Of a DNA stretch of 64,000 nucleotides, positions 42,573-51,099 are shown in pieces. The first letter of the stretch is position 1. Each line of letters begins with the position of its first letter. The DNA comes from Spirochaetales bacterium (lineage in GTDB: Bacteria > Spirochaetota > Spirochaetia > DSM-2461), in assembly GCA_028533045.1 (NCBI GenBank), contig JAQQAP010000014.1, forward strand, positions 1-64,000. The letters run 5' to 3'. The position numbers were made by a program, and so were the translations under genes. Under the pieces are notes generated by a model, which saw only the letters and a program-made list of their open reading frames with translations, did not search any database and was not told the origin of the DNA.

Positions 42573-43429
42573 CCCGCCTCCTTCTCGTTAGCAACCAGTC
42601 TTTCCGCCGTGGCAGTCATTTTACAGCAATGCTCTTCCTGCTCTTTGTAGGAGCTCTGGCGAAGTATCATTCCGTCAAAGTCCACCTTGTGACCGTCGAA
42701 TTCCGGACCGTCCACACAGACGAATTTTGTCTCATCTCCCACGTTCACACGACAGCCCCCGCACATGCCGGTTCCATCTACCATGATTGTATTAAGAGAG
42801 ACAACAGTGGGAATATGAAAAGGTTTTGTCGTAAGAGAGGCAAACTTCATCATAATCGGAGGCCCTATGGCTACGACTTCGGAAACATCACCCTTCTCGG
42901 CAAGTTCTTTGAGTGGCTCCGTAACCAAGGCTTTTCTTCCCAAAGAACCGTCGTCGGTACAGAGAATAAGTTCATCGGAGTTCTCGTCCATCTCCTTTTT
43001 AAGGATCATGAGTTCTTCCGACCGGGCCCCCAGAATGGTAATAACCCGGTTACCCATCTTTTTATTGGCCTGTACGATAGGAAAAAGCGGAGCCGCCCCG
43101 ATTCCCCCTCCTACACAGATCACAGTCCCTTCTTTTTTCTCTATATGGGTTGGTTTTCCCAGGGGACCCAGCACATGGGCCAGAGCGTCCCCCTCTTCCA
43201 TATGACTGAGTTTACGAGTTGTGCTGCCAACAACCTGGAAAATGATATTGACAGTTCCCTTCTTTTCATCGGCATCGGCTATGGTTAAAGGAATTCGTTC
43301 GTCATACTCATCGGCAATCATGAGAATAATGAATTGTCCCGGTTTTCGGGATTTGGCAATAGCCGGTGCCTCCAGAGTAAAACGAAAAACATCGTCCGAC
43401 AGGGACTCTTTTTTTAATATTTTATTCAT
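42569..43429 (-). CDS. NfnA-like FAD/[2Fe-2S] oxidoreductase subunit
   Basis: This 286-residue protein is related to PyrK and to the beta subunit of sulfide dehydrogenase. It has an FAD domain (about 1-95, RKPGQFIILMIADEYDERIP), an NAD-binding domain with VICVGGGIGAAPLFPIVQAN, and a C-terminal [2Fe-2S] motif MCGGCRVNV with a third cysteine in KFVCVDGPEF. With the NfnB-like protein it would balance NADH, NADPH and ferredoxin pools in an anaerobe. AGAGGA lies 6 bases before the ATG. A terminator-like hairpin sits just upstream of this ribosome site, so readthrough from the alcohol dehydrogenase gene would be limited. Confidence 0.87.
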   Translation of the reverse strand: MNKILKKESLSDDVFRFTLEAPAIAKSRKPGQFIILMIADEYDERIPLTIADADEKKGTVNIIFQVVGSTTRKLSHMEEGDALAHVLGPLGKPTHIEKKEGTVICVGGGIGAAPLFPIVQANKKMGNRVITILGARSEELMILKKEMDENSDELILCTDDGSLGRKALVTEPLKELAEKGDVSEVVAIGPPIMMKFASLTTKPFHIPTVVSLNTIMVDGTGMCGGCRVNVGDETKFVCVDGPEFDGHKVDFDGMILRQSSYKEQEEHCCKMTATAERLVANEKEAG

Positions 43430-43441
43430 AGTAAATCCTCT

Positions 43442-43470
43442 AAAAAAGGCTGTACCCCAAGGATACAGCC
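43442..43470 (-). terminator. Terminator between adh and the nfnAB-like pair
   Basis: On the minus strand GGCTGTATCC and GGGGTACAGCC form a strong stem (43448-43470) followed by six T, and then directly the ribosome site and ATG of the NfnA-like gene. It may end the alcohol dehydrogenase transcript or act as a leader attenuator, as in valS. Confidence 0.75.
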
Positions 43471-43486
43471 CTATTTTATTCTACCA

Positions 43487-44641
43487 TTATTTCATACTTG
43501 TTCCGTAATAGGCCGCTTCATAAATGGCTTTTACGTCAGCCGGAGTAGGGGCTCCCGGATTAGTAAGGGTACAGGGGTCTCCATGGGCATTAACACTCAT
43601 CCTTTCCAGTACTTCCTTAAACTTGTCTTCCCCAAAGTCCACTTCGTCACACTCTTTAAAGGTGGCGGGGATATTCAGCTTTTCGTTCATTTTGCGAATT
43701 TCCTCGGCAAGGTCATCTATTTCCAGACTTTTCTCGACCATATCGTACTTGTCGGAAAACTTACGATTGTAGTCAATGATATAGGGGAGAAGAATGGCGT
43801 TGGCCAGACCGTGGGTAACACCAAACTCACCGCCTATTTTATGGGCCAGGGAGTGTACCAGTCCCAAGGAGGCGTTGGTAAAAGCCATACCGGCCAGAGA
43901 GGACGCGTTGTGCATGTTGTATCGGGCTTCGTCATCGTCTCCTTTTTCATAGGCGGTGGGCAAGTTTGCCAAAACCAGTTTTATCGCTTCCATAGCATAG
44001 GGGTCGGTAAAGCAGGTCGCCGCTGTAGAAGCAACAGCTTCTACGGCGTGGGCCATGACGTCCATCCCCGTATTGGCTGTAATGTGGGGAGGCATTTTTG
44101 CGGGAAGGTCCGGGTCAAGAATGGCCAGGTCGGGCACCATGTCTCCCGCTACAATGGGATATTTAATATGATTTTCCGTATCGGTTATTACGGAGAAGGC
44201 GGTAATTTCCGAAGCGGTTCCGCTGGTAGAAGGAATAGCGATAAACTTTGCCTTGTTTCTTAGGGGGGGCATGGAACCTACTGCGATAATATCTTCAAAG
44301 GAGAGCTCGGGATGCTCGTAAAAGCACCACATTACTTTAGCCGCATCCAGAGCTGAACCGCCGCCAATGGCCACAATCCAGTCCGGTCCAAAGGCGCCCA
44401 TCTCTTTAGCACCCCGCATAACAGTTTCTACAGAAGGGTTAGGCTCAACCCCATCGATAATGATAGTTTCCATACCGGCTTTTTTCAGAAGTTCCTTACA
44501 CTGGTCAAGAAATCCAAACTTCTTCATTGAACTTCCACCGGTTACGATTGCCGCTCTTTTACCGCTCAATTGAGCCAGGTTATCCAAAGCACCTTTTCCG
44601 TATGCAACATTTCTGGGAATTGAAAAATTCATTACTGCCAT
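43487..44641 (-). CDS. Iron-containing alcohol dehydrogenase
   Basis: The 384-residue enzyme belongs to group III metal-dependent alcohol dehydrogenases, which reduce aldehydes to alcohols with NAD(P)H. It shows the nucleotide loop IGGGSALDAAKVMW and the metal-binding residues D and H in NTGMDVMAHAVEA, and H residues in GLVHSLAHKIGGEFGVTHGL. The substrate could be acetaldehyde, butyraldehyde or a diol; sequence does not decide. GGAGACTGAA precedes the ATG. Upstream lie a promoter and two tandem ATCGAT palindromes that could be an operator. A role in fermentation next to NADPH/ferredoxin balancing genes is plausible. Confidence 0.92.
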   Translation of the reverse strand: MAVMNFSIPRNVAYGKGALDNLAQLSGKRAAIVTGGSSMKKFGFLDQCKELLKKAGMETIIIDGVEPNPSVETVMRGAKEMGAFGPDWIVAIGGGSALDAAKVMWCFYEHPELSFEDIIAVGSMPPLRNKAKFIAIPSTSGTASEITAFSVITDTENHIKYPIVAGDMVPDLAILDPDLPAKMPPHITANTGMDVMAHAVEAVASTAATCFTDPYAMEAIKLVLANLPTAYEKGDDDEARYNMHNASSLAGMAFTNASLGLVHSLAHKIGGEFGVTHGLANAILLPYIIDYNRKFSDKYDMVEKSLEIDDLAEEIRKMNEKLNIPATFKECDEVDFGEDKFKEVLERMSVNAHGDPCTLTNPGAPTPADVKAIYEAAYYGTSMK

Positions 44642-44670
44642 TTCAGTCTCCTTTTTTACAGGTTATTTAA

Positions 44671-44694
44671 TTATCGATATACTTTATCGATATA
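44671..44694. promoter_or_regulatory. Tandem ATCGAT operator-like repeats before adh
   Basis: TTATCGATATA occurs at 44671-44681 and again at 44684-44694, a 13-base period. Each copy contains the palindrome ATCGAT. They lie between the predicted adh promoter and the gene, where a bound repressor would block elongation or initiation. Confidence 0.5.
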
Positions 44695-44706
44695 TTTATA
44701 TCTTTA

Positions 44707-44735
44707 TAAATAGACAATGAATACAAAAAGGTCAA
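44707..44735 (-). promoter_or_regulatory. Predicted adh promoter
   Basis: On the minus strand TTGACC (44730-44735) and TATTTA (44707-44712) are 17 bases apart. The -35 is good and the -10 modest. It reads into the alcohol dehydrogenase gene. Confidence 0.45.
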
Positions 44736-44745
44736 TAGAATTCAT

Positions 44746-44778
44746 AAAAAAAAGTCCCAAATCTTTCGACTTGGGACT
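44746..44778 (-). terminator. Terminator of the amino acid ABC transporter operon
   Basis: On the minus strand AGTCCCAAGTC and ATTTGGGACT form a stem with a short GAAAG-type loop (44753-44778), followed by seven or more T. A second small hairpin (AAAGGC/GCCTTT, near 44790-44806) lies between the stop codon and this terminator. Confidence 0.85.
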
Positions 44779-44811
44779 TCTAACTATGCCTAAAAGGCAC
44801 TAGCCTTTTTA

Positions 44812-45597
44812 CTATAGAACGTTTTTTAAGAAGTTTTTAAGTTTCTCATGCTTGGGATTTTCAAATAATTCATGGGGAGCCCCCTCTTCGAGAATCATAC
44901 CATCGGCCATAAAAACGACTCTATCCGCCACTTCACGGGCAAAACCCATTTCATGGGTCACACAGAGCATGGTCATCCCCTGACTGGCTAGGTCTTTCAT
45001 TACGGCTAACACTTCCCCTACCAGTTCCGGGTCAAGGGCACTGGTGGGTTCGTCAAAAAGCATAATTTCCGGTTCCATGGCAAGAGCACGGGCAATGGCC
45101 ACTCTCTGCTGCTGCCCCCCGGAAAGCTTACTGGGATAGGTATCTCTCTTCTCGGACAATCCAACCCTTTCTATCAACTTTTCCGCAGAAGCGATCGCTT
45201 CGGAACGGGATTTCTTGCGAATAAGCATAGGAGCTAAAATCAAATTCTCCAGAACGGTTTTATGGGGAAAAAGATTAAATCGCTGGAAAACCATACCCAT
45301 TTCCAAAAGCATGGCCTTTTGCGCATCGGCGTGAACCCTGTGGACCGTACGATTATGCTTTCTATGAAGAAAAAGATTATCCTCCACAAAAATCTTACCA
45401 CTTGTAATCTCTTCCAGATGATTCAAAGAACGGAGATAGGTTGATTTACCAGCCCCGGAAGGCCCGATAATACAGACCACTTCGCCCTTCTTTACCGCAA
45501 GGTTTACTTCCTTGAGAACTTCCAGGTGACCAAAAGACTTACTGAGCTTTTCCGTCCTGATAAGATATTCATAATCTTTTGATTTGTTGCTATTCAT
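44812..45597 (-). CDS. Polar amino acid ABC transporter ATP-binding protein
   Basis: The 261-residue ATPase has Walker [16 protein letters not shown], signature [16 protein letters not shown], Walker [15 protein letters not shown] and the H-loop CVTHEMGFA, and closely resembles GlnQ/HisP proteins. It powers import by the permease and binding protein encoded upstream. An unusual insert, about [18 protein letters not shown], lies between Walker A and the Q-loop region (QRFNLFPH). Its start overlaps the permease stop codon by 8 bases. It is the last gene of the operon and is followed by a terminator. Confidence 0.94.
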   Translation of the reverse strand: MNSNKSKDYEYLIRTEKLSKSFGHLEVLKEVNLAVKKGEVVCIIGPSGAGKSTYLRSLNHLEEITSGKIFVEDNLFLHRKHNRTVHRVHADAQKAMLLEMGMVFQRFNLFPHKTVLENLILAPMLIRKKSRSEAIASAEKLIERVGLSEKRDTYPSKLSGGQQQRVAIARALAMEPEIMLFDEPTSALDPELVGEVLAVMKDLASQGMTMLCVTHEMGFAREVADRVVFMADGMILEEGAPHELFENPKHEKLKNFLKNVL

Positions 45598-46633
45598 AAA
45601 CGGATAACCTCTCTTCCATCTTGTTAAACAACCAGGTAAAGATAGCTGTTACGATTAAATAGATGACAAGGGCGGGAAGAAATACAAGATAACTTCCTTC
45701 ACTGGTCATGATCGTTTTGGATATGGTGGTGATGTCCATCAGTGAAATGGCAAAGACGAGAGAGACGTCCTTAATCATCATAATAAATTCGTTACATAGG
45801 GGGGGAATCATTCTCCGGGTAGCCTGGGGAATAACAATATGTGTCATGGTTTGGGCATATCCCAATCCCAATGCTTTGGCTGCTTCATTCTGTCCTTTAT
45901 CGATAGACTGAATGGCGGCACGGACAATTTCCGCGCAATAGGCGGCGGCATTTAATGAAAAAGCGATGAGGGCCGCCAAAAAGGCTCCCTTGTACACCGC
46001 TTCCGGGTCGGCAATATCAAAGAGTCCCCGCCAGGAGAATCCAAAGATTCCGGGAATGGAAAAATATACAACAAAAAGCTGGATAAGCAGAGGGGTTCCG
46101 CGAAAGAAGAAGATATAGCCGCTGCAGATTTTACTAATCACTTTTTTGGAAGAAATCTTACCAAGCGCCAGAAAAACGCTAAAAACAAATCCAATGGCTA
46201 TGGACAGGGTTGTCAATAAAAGAGTGAGCTTTACACCGTGCAGGAGGTTCTGTCCCACACCCAACATGCGGTAGGTGTAGTTTACCATTTGGCCGGTGAA
46301 TTTCCCGAACCCTTCATTGGCATCAAAAACCTTCCCGCCAAAGGCCACATAGGACTCATGGTGCGACTGGGCGCCGGATGTGGTAAAGGAAAGGTAGCTG
46401 ATAGCTTTAAAATCGTTATAGGTAATGGTAAGGCGCTTTCGGGTGCTGTCCTTTTCGGCCTCGATCATCTGCTTCACTTCCGTAGATGCCTGATCCATCA
46501 TAGCCGCTTCGGAAACATTCATAACCGAAAGCACAATAAACAAAATAACAACTGCCACAGCAACTATGGCAGTTGTTTTTGTTGATCGTCCCCATTCCCT
46601 AATATTAATTAGTTTTTTGAGAAAATCATTCAT
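45590..46633 (-). CDS. Polar amino acid ABC transporter permease with long N-terminal extracytoplasmic region
   Basis: The 347-residue permease belongs to the HisM/GlnP family: [35 protein letters not shown] and the EAA loop [20 protein letters not shown] that docks the ATPase. Typical members have about 220 residues. Here an extra N-terminal part adds one transmembrane helix (about 22-40) and about 90 outward-facing residues (with [19 protein letters not shown]) before the usual fold. This extra part might contact the binding protein. Only one permease gene is present, so it presumably forms a homodimer. Confidence 0.92.
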   Translation of the reverse strand: MNDFLKKLINIREWGRSTKTTAIVAVAVVILFIVLSVMNVSEAAMMDQASTEVKQMIEAEKDSTRKRLTITYNDFKAISYLSFTTSGAQSHHESYVAFGGKVFDANEGFGKFTGQMVNYTYRMLGVGQNLLHGVKLTLLLTTLSIAIGFVFSVFLALGKISSKKVISKICSGYIFFFRGTPLLIQLFVVYFSIPGIFGFSWRGLFDIADPEAVYKGAFLAALIAFSLNAAAYCAEIVRAAIQSIDKGQNEAAKALGLGYAQTMTHIVIPQATRRMIPPLCNEFIMMIKDVSLVFAISLMDITTISKTIMTSEGSYLVFLPALVIYLIVTAIFTWLFNKMEERLSVYE

Positions 46634-46644
46634 GGAGACTCTTT

Positions 46645-47439
46645 TTAGCCGCCAAACCAGTATTCAATGCTTTCCTGGAAAAATCCTTCGGCTTTCAGTT
46701 CGGCAATAGCTTCATTGATAGCTGTCTGGAGTTCTACATTACCCTTGGTCATGGCAACGCCGAACTGTTCCGCTTCGCTCTCATCGAGGTAAGCGATTTT
46801 AAACTTTTCCGGAGCCTTTCCCACCTGACCCAAAGCTACTGTGGAGTCAACAACAACTGCGTCAATCTCTTTATTATCGAGCTGAGTAAAACAGGTTACG
46901 ATTTTTTCGTTCTGGGCGAGGGTACAGTTAATAGTACCGGTGGAAATATAGTCGGACATGAGAATGTCGGAAGTGGTTTCCTTCTGTACAGCCAGTGCCA
47001 TACCGTCAAGATCGTTAAAGCTTTCGATAGTCAGATCAGAATCGGCAGGAAGTACAACGGCCTGGAAGTTATCGATGTAGGGATCGGAAAAATCCATGGT
47101 TTCTTTTCTTTCGTCGGTGATGGTAACCGCAGAAATAACCGCGTCATAGTTAACACCGATTCCCTGGAAAATACCGTCCCAGGCTGTGTTGATTACAACG
47201 ATTTCCAAACCGAGTTTTTCCCCAAGAGCCTTACCAAAGTCAATGTCATAACCAACGGGGGTTACGCCGTCATTGGCGAAGTCTTCGAAGGGGGGGTAAC
47301 CGATTTCACAACCGATAGTAAGAACACCGTCTTTCATAAGATTCAGATTTGATGCTTCCGCTTCTTCTGTTTTCTTATTACAGGACATTAAAGATAGAGC
47401 AACGAGTGCTGCACAAAGGGTGAGTATTAATTTCTTCAC
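46645..47439 (-). CDS. Amino acid ABC transporter substrate-binding lipoprotein
   Basis: The 264-residue protein begins with a lipoprotein signal (MKKLILTLCAALVALSLMSC) and has the family-3 solute-binding fold: LTIGCEIGYPPFEDFAND, VGYDIDFGKALGEKLGLEIV and DFSDPYIDNFQAVVLP. It captures a polar amino acid in the periplasm; the exact ligand cannot be read. The start codon is GTG with GGAGAG about 6 bases upstream. It is the first gene of the operon with the permease 11 bases downstream. The leader carries an inverted repeat and a hairpin. Confidence 0.93.
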   Translation of the reverse strand: MKKLILTLCAALVALSLMSCNKKTEEAEASNLNLMKDGVLTIGCEIGYPPFEDFANDGVTPVGYDIDFGKALGEKLGLEIVVINTAWDGIFQGIGVNYDAVISAVTITDERKETMDFSDPYIDNFQAVVLPADSDLTIESFNDLDGMALAVQKETTSDILMSDYISTGTINCTLAQNEKIVTCFTQLDNKEIDAVVVDSTVALGQVGKAPEKFKIAYLDESEAEQFGVAMTKGNVELQTAINEAIAELKAEGFFQESIEYWFGG

Positions 47440-47454
47440 ATTTCTCTCCTCGAG

Positions 47455-47490
47455 AGCGAAAATCGTAAGTATTTACTACGCTTTCGCACT
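47455..47490 (-). promoter_or_regulatory. Leader hairpin of the amino acid ABC operon
   Basis: GCGAAA pairs with TTTCGC, and inside it CGTA pairs with TACG, giving an interrupted stem in the 5' leader between the predicted promoter and the ribosome site. There is no T-run, so it is a structure of unknown purpose, perhaps for stability. Confidence 0.4.
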
Positions 47491-47530
47491 TTTCGTTTAT
47501 TTCCGGCAAGGGATTGCCACAAATATTTAT

Positions 47531-47553
47531 TGAATATTATATACATATATTCA
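47531..47553. promoter_or_regulatory. Inverted repeat over the -10 of the amino acid ABC operon
   Basis: TGAATAT (47531-47537) and ATATTCA (47547-47553) are perfect inverted repeats 9 bases apart. A minus-strand TATAAT (47536-47541) falls within them. The half-sites recall arginine-repressor boxes (TGAAT...ATTCA) but the spacing is wider than usual. Confidence 0.45.
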
Positions 47554-47686
47554 CTTTCCCGTAAAGCGAAAGAGCCCTATAAATTAACCCTTTTCTGACA
47601 ATATTCCCAGTCTTACATAATTATTCAGTTAAACCCTTCCCCTTCCCTCTCCTGTGGGTGAACTGTATAATGCAAGGGAGGTGACT

Positions 47687-48031
47687 ATGGTAATTAAACG
47701 GGAAGATATGAAAAGTGAAGTCCGCCATGCCATGAGAGGCGGAGACGGATCGGTTAAAATAACCCATCTTGAATCTAAGGACAACATGAAAAACTGCCGG
47801 CTTCTCTGTGAACTGACAATCCCCCCCGGAGCGGGAGTGGGTGAACATGAGCACATAGACGAAACGGAATACTACATTATTACGGCCGGAGAAGGAACGG
47901 TGGTTGATAATGGGACAGAAGTTCCCGTAAAGGCCGGAGAGCTTGTTGTTACCGGACATAAAGAGACCCATAGCATAAGCAATACCGGTACTGTCGATCT
48001 GACCATGATAGCTGTAATCATAACCTATTAG
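47687..48031 (+). CDS. Cupin-domain protein
   Basis: This 114-residue single-domain cupin shows both conserved motifs: IPPGAGVGEHEHIDETEYYI with the first histidines and glutamate, and PVKAGELVVTGHKETHSISN with the second histidine block. Small cupins bind a metal and act as sugar isomerases, dioxygenases or storage proteins; the reaction here is unknown. The start at 47687 is fixed by AGGGAGGTGACT directly before the ATG, a near-perfect ribosome site. The RarA fusion gene starts 2 bases after the stop codon, so the two are co-transcribed. Confidence 0.88.
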   Translation: MVIKREDMKSEVRHAMRGGDGSVKITHLESKDNMKNCRLLCELTIPPGAGVGEHEHIDETEYYIITAGEGTVVDNGTEVPVKAGELVVTGHKETHSISNTGTVDLTMIAVIITY

Positions 48032-48033
48032 GA

Positions 48034-50190
48034 ATGGATCTTTTTCAAAAACAGGGCGAATCCACGGGAGAACCCCTCGCGGCCCGCATGCGTCCCCGCA
48101 ATCTGACCGAATATATAGGCCAGGACCACATAATGGGAGAGGGACGGCTTCTCAGACGGGCTATCCAGGCGGACCAGCTCTCCTCTCTCATTTTTTACGG
48201 CCCCCCCGGTACGGGAAAAACAACCTTGGCCCGGGTGATCGCCAACAGCACAAAAAGCTACTTTATCTCTCTTAATGCCGTTTTAAGCGGTGTCAAAGAG
48301 CTTCGTGCCTCCATAGACGACGCCCGGGAAAAGCGGGATCTTTACGAGAGGCGCACCATCCTTTTCGTAGACGAAGTACACCGATGGAACAAAAGCCAAC
48401 AGGACGCCCTCCTCCCCTGGGTGGAGAACGGGACAATCATCCTGATTGGGGCTACCACGGAAAATCCCTATTTTGAAGTGAATTCCGCTTTGGTAAGCCG
48501 GAGCCGTGTGTTCCAGTTAAAAGAACTGGGTGACGAAGACCTCCGGGCCATTGCCGCCCAGGCCCTCAACGATAAAGCCCGAGGATATGGCCAGTGGAAG
48601 GTCAGTCTCTCCCCGGAAGGTCTGGACCATCTCATTTCGGTAGCCTCCGGTGACGCCCGCTCCCTCCTGAATGCCCTGCAACTGGCGGTGGAAACGACCC
48701 CCGCCCAATTTCCTCCCCCTCCCGGTTCGGAGATTGCCGTAGACCTGGCCACCTGCGAAGAGAGCATCCAGAAAAAAGTCGTCCTCTATGACAAAGAAGG
48801 GGACTACCACTTTGACACCATAAGCGCTTTTATCAAATCTATCCGCGGCTCCGACCCGGATGCGGCCCTCTACTGGATGGCCCGTATGATCCGGGCAGGG
48901 GAAGATCCCCGTTTTATCATCCGCCGCATGCTCATTTCCGCCAGCGAAGACATTGGTATGGCCGATCCCCAGGCTCTGGGGGTGGTAAGCGCCGCAGCCG
49001 CCGCCTTTGACCGGGTGGGACTGCCGGAGGGACAATTTCATCTGACCCAGGCGGCCCTTTATCTGGCAACAGCCCCCAAATCCAACTCCTCCCTGGCCTA
49101 TTTTGATGCGGTGAGAGCGGTGGATAAGGAACAGGCGGAAGTGCCTAATCACCTAAAGGATCCCGGCCGGGACAAGCACGCCTTTGGCCATGGGGAGGGT
49201 TACAACTACCCCCACGCCTACCGGGATCACTGGGTAGCCCAGCAATACCTTCCCTCCACGTTGAAGGGACGTCTCTTCTACCAGCCCTCATCCCAGGGAT
49301 TCGAAGGAAAGATTCAGGAAGATGTTCTGCGCCGCCGGGAAGCCCAACTGGCGGTTATGCTGGATGAAACACCGGAAGTTCTCACCTATTCTCCGGGAGG
49401 TAAGGAACGGGATCGCTGGCTCAAACGAACCATGGGAAGCGGTACGGCTCTACCTCCCCCCCTCTTTGAGGCGCTTTTTTCCGGTCTTAAAGTTCAAAGA
49501 CACCACCGGCTGCTCATTGCCCCCATCGTAACGGGGCAGATTTTTTGGGAAGCCTACCGGAAAATCCCCGAAGGAGGCCTCTGGGGGCTGGCCGATTCGC
49601 TACGCGTCCGGGAGCTGATTGCCTTTTCCATGGAGAGCCTTCCCCCGGCGGAACGCCCCACCCTCCTGGATCGCAAAGCGGTGGATACCCTTCCCGACCT
49701 GGAAGGGATCTTCCTCTCCGAACCTCTCCGCCGCGACATGGGAGAGGTTCTGGTAAGCGTTATGATTTCCCGCCTCCTACCGGGGGGATTCCTCCGGCTA
49801 AGCGAGATAGACCGGAAGAGAACAACCCGTCTCTCCTCCTTCCTGGAGGGAGAAATACCGGAAGAGCTTCTTGAACGGATAGGTAGCAGCGAGAATACCC
49901 TCTATACCAACTCCGCATCGGAAAAGCGATTGAACGCTCTTTTGGATAGGGAGCTTACTTTGCGATCAGAAGAATCGGTGGAAACGGGGGAACGGCGTTT
50001 TATCTCCGGCTCTTTACTGGAGACATGGATTGCCCGGGATAGTTCCAAGCGAAACTGGGGTTCTACGGTCGGTAAAGAGCTGAACGAAGAGGAGTGGCGC
50101 CTTGTGAAGAGCAGCCTGGAACGGAAGCTGGCCGAAAAAGAGGTGGACTGGACCCGGGTCTGGCGCGTAGAGAGCCGGGAGAGGGATTGA
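48034..50190 (+). CDS. rarA: RarA/MgsA-type AAA ATPase fused to a C-terminal extra domain
   Basis: RarA acts at stalled replication forks and gaps, loading onto ends of single-stranded DNA. The first 430 residues are a complete Rar[20 protein letters not shown], Walker [16 protein letters not shown], Walker [21 protein letters not shown], sensor [20 protein letters not shown], and the helical tetramer part ending [15 protein letters not shown] further 290 residues follow (from about [11 protein letters not shown]), resembling a decayed class I methyltransferase fold with [20 protein letters not shown] but no clear glycine-rich SAM loop. RarA fused to a domain of unknown function is known in other bacteria. 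The extra domain's role is unknown. Confidence 0.88.
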   Translation: MDLFQKQGESTGEPLAARMRPRNLTEYIGQDHIMGEGRLLRRAIQADQLSSLIFYGPPGTGKTTLARVIANSTKSYFISLNAVLSGVKELRASIDDAREKRDLYERRTILFVDEVHRWNKSQQDALLPWVENGTIILIGATTENPYFEVNSALVSRSRVFQLKELGDEDLRAIAAQALNDKARGYGQWKVSLSPEGLDHLISVASGDARSLLNALQLAVETTPAQFPPPPGSEIAVDLATCEESIQKKVVLYDKEGDYHFDTISAFIKSIRGSDPDAALYWMARMIRAGEDPRFIIRRMLISASEDIGMADPQALGVVSAAAAAFDRVGLPEGQFHLTQAALYLATAPKSNSSLAYFDAVRAVDKEQAEVPNHLKDPGRDKHAFGHGEGYNYPHAYRDHWVAQQYLPSTLKGRLFYQPSSQGFEGKIQEDVLRRREAQLAVMLDETPEVLTYSPGGKERDRWLKRTMGSGTALPPPLFEALFSGLKVQRHHRLLIAPIVTGQIFWEAYRKIPEGGLWGLADSLRVRELIAFSMESLPPAERPTLLDRKAVDTLPDLEGIFLSEPLRRDMGEVLVSVMISRLLPGGFLRLSEIDRKRTTRLSSFLEGEIPEELLERIGSSENTLYTNSASEKRLNALLDRELTLRSEESVETGERRFISGSLLETWIARDSSKRNWGSTVGKELNEEEWRLVKSSLERKLAEKEVDWTRVWRVESRERD

Positions 50191-50241
50191 AGCGGTACCC
50201 CGCAGGGGACGGGGGGAGCGGAGGGCTGACGGCAGGAAGAC

Positions 50242-50270
50242 TTGACAAATAAAGAGGCTCGACCTATATT
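50242..50270 (+). promoter_or_regulatory. Promoter of the TrmB-family regulator
   Basis: A perfect TTGACA (50242-50247) and TATATT (50265-50270) are exactly 17 bases apart. Transcription would start near 50277, one base before the ATG at 50278. Confidence 0.7.
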
Positions 50271-50272
50271 AT

Positions 50273-50284
50273 CTACCATGGTAG
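50273..50284. promoter_or_regulatory. Palindrome over the start codon of the TrmB-family regulator
   Basis: CTACCATGGTAG is a perfect 12-base palindrome that covers the predicted transcription start and the ATG. It is well placed for self-repression by the encoded regulator. Confidence 0.45.
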
Positions 50285-51099
50285 TCAATATAGTTAATTT
50301 AATGTCTGAACTGGGCTTTTCCGAATATGAGTCCCGAACCTATGTGTCCCTTTTGCAGGAAAACCCCGCCACGGCCTACGAGGCGGCCAAAAACGGCGGC
50401 CTTCCTACGGCAAAAATTTACCAGGTTTTGGCTAAGCTGCTCGATAAGGGGGTGGTGCTGGAGTTGGTGGAGAGCGGGAAAAAGCGTTATGTGCCTATGG
50501 ATCCCGACGAATTTATTGGGCGGCAAAAGGTACGGATGAATACGAATTTGTCGGCTCTCAAACGGGAAATGGCCAAGACTCGACGGGATACCAATGTTTC
50601 TTACATTTGGAATATTAACGACCGGGAGGAGTTCCTTCAGCAGGCGGAAACCATGATTGGCCGAGCGGATAAGTCCCTGCTTATTTCTCTTTGCGAAGAG
50701 GAGATGGACTACCTTTACCCCGCCATCAAACGAAAACAGGAGCAGGGAATTTCTTTAGCTACGGTACTTTTTGGGGACAGGGAGTACGACTTGTCTCCCC
50801 TCTACTACCACCCCATAGGCCACACCTTGCATGCGGAAAAAGGGGGAAGGCATTTTTCCCTGGTCTCCGATTCGACCCAGGCCATGGCGGCTACAATTAT
50901 CGATGAGGAACGAATTGAAGGGGCCTGGAGCGGCAACAGCGGCTTTGTAACGGTAACGGAAGATTACATTAAGCATGACATTTATATTATGAAAATAGTC
51001 AGCCGCTTTGATGATGATCTCATTGATCGTTTCGGAGAGAATTACCATTATATGCGGGATGTATTCCAGGACAGGGAGGAAAAAGATGGCCATCATTAA
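50278..51099 (+). CDS. TrmB-family transcriptional regulator
   Basis: The 273-residue protein has an N-terminal winged helix (about 8-75) typical of TrmB: LGFSEYESRTYVSLLQENPA, then TAYEAAKNGGLPTAKIYQVL. A central helix follows, then a C-terminal domain (about 110-265) like the phospholipase-D-fold effector part of TrmB-like proteins (MIGRADKSLLISLCEEEMDY). TrmB proteins often sense sugars, but the ligand is unknown. I placed the start at 50278 because a promoter ends just before it; the reading frame back to 50242 would begin inside the -35 element. It overlaps the aminotransferase gene by 14 bases, hinting at a joint role. Confidence 0.82.
   Translation: MVVNIVNLMSELGFSEYESRTYVSLLQENPATAYEAAKNGGLPTAKIYQVLAKLLDKGVVLELVESGKKRYVPMDPDEFIGRQKVRMNTNLSALKREMAKTRRDTNVSYIWNINDREEFLQQAETMIGRADKSLLISLCEEEMDYLYPAIKRKQEQGISLATVLFGDREYDLSPLYYHPIGHTLHAEKGGRHFSLVSDSTQAMAATIIDEERIEGAWSGNSGFVTVTEDYIKHDIYIMKIVSRFDDDLIDRFGENYHYMRDVFQDREEKDGHH

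Noticed and set aside
44671..44694. Rex (NADH-sensing) operator before adh
   Set aside because: The Rex box is TTGTGAA-N4-TTCACAA; the repeats here are ATCGAT palindromes.
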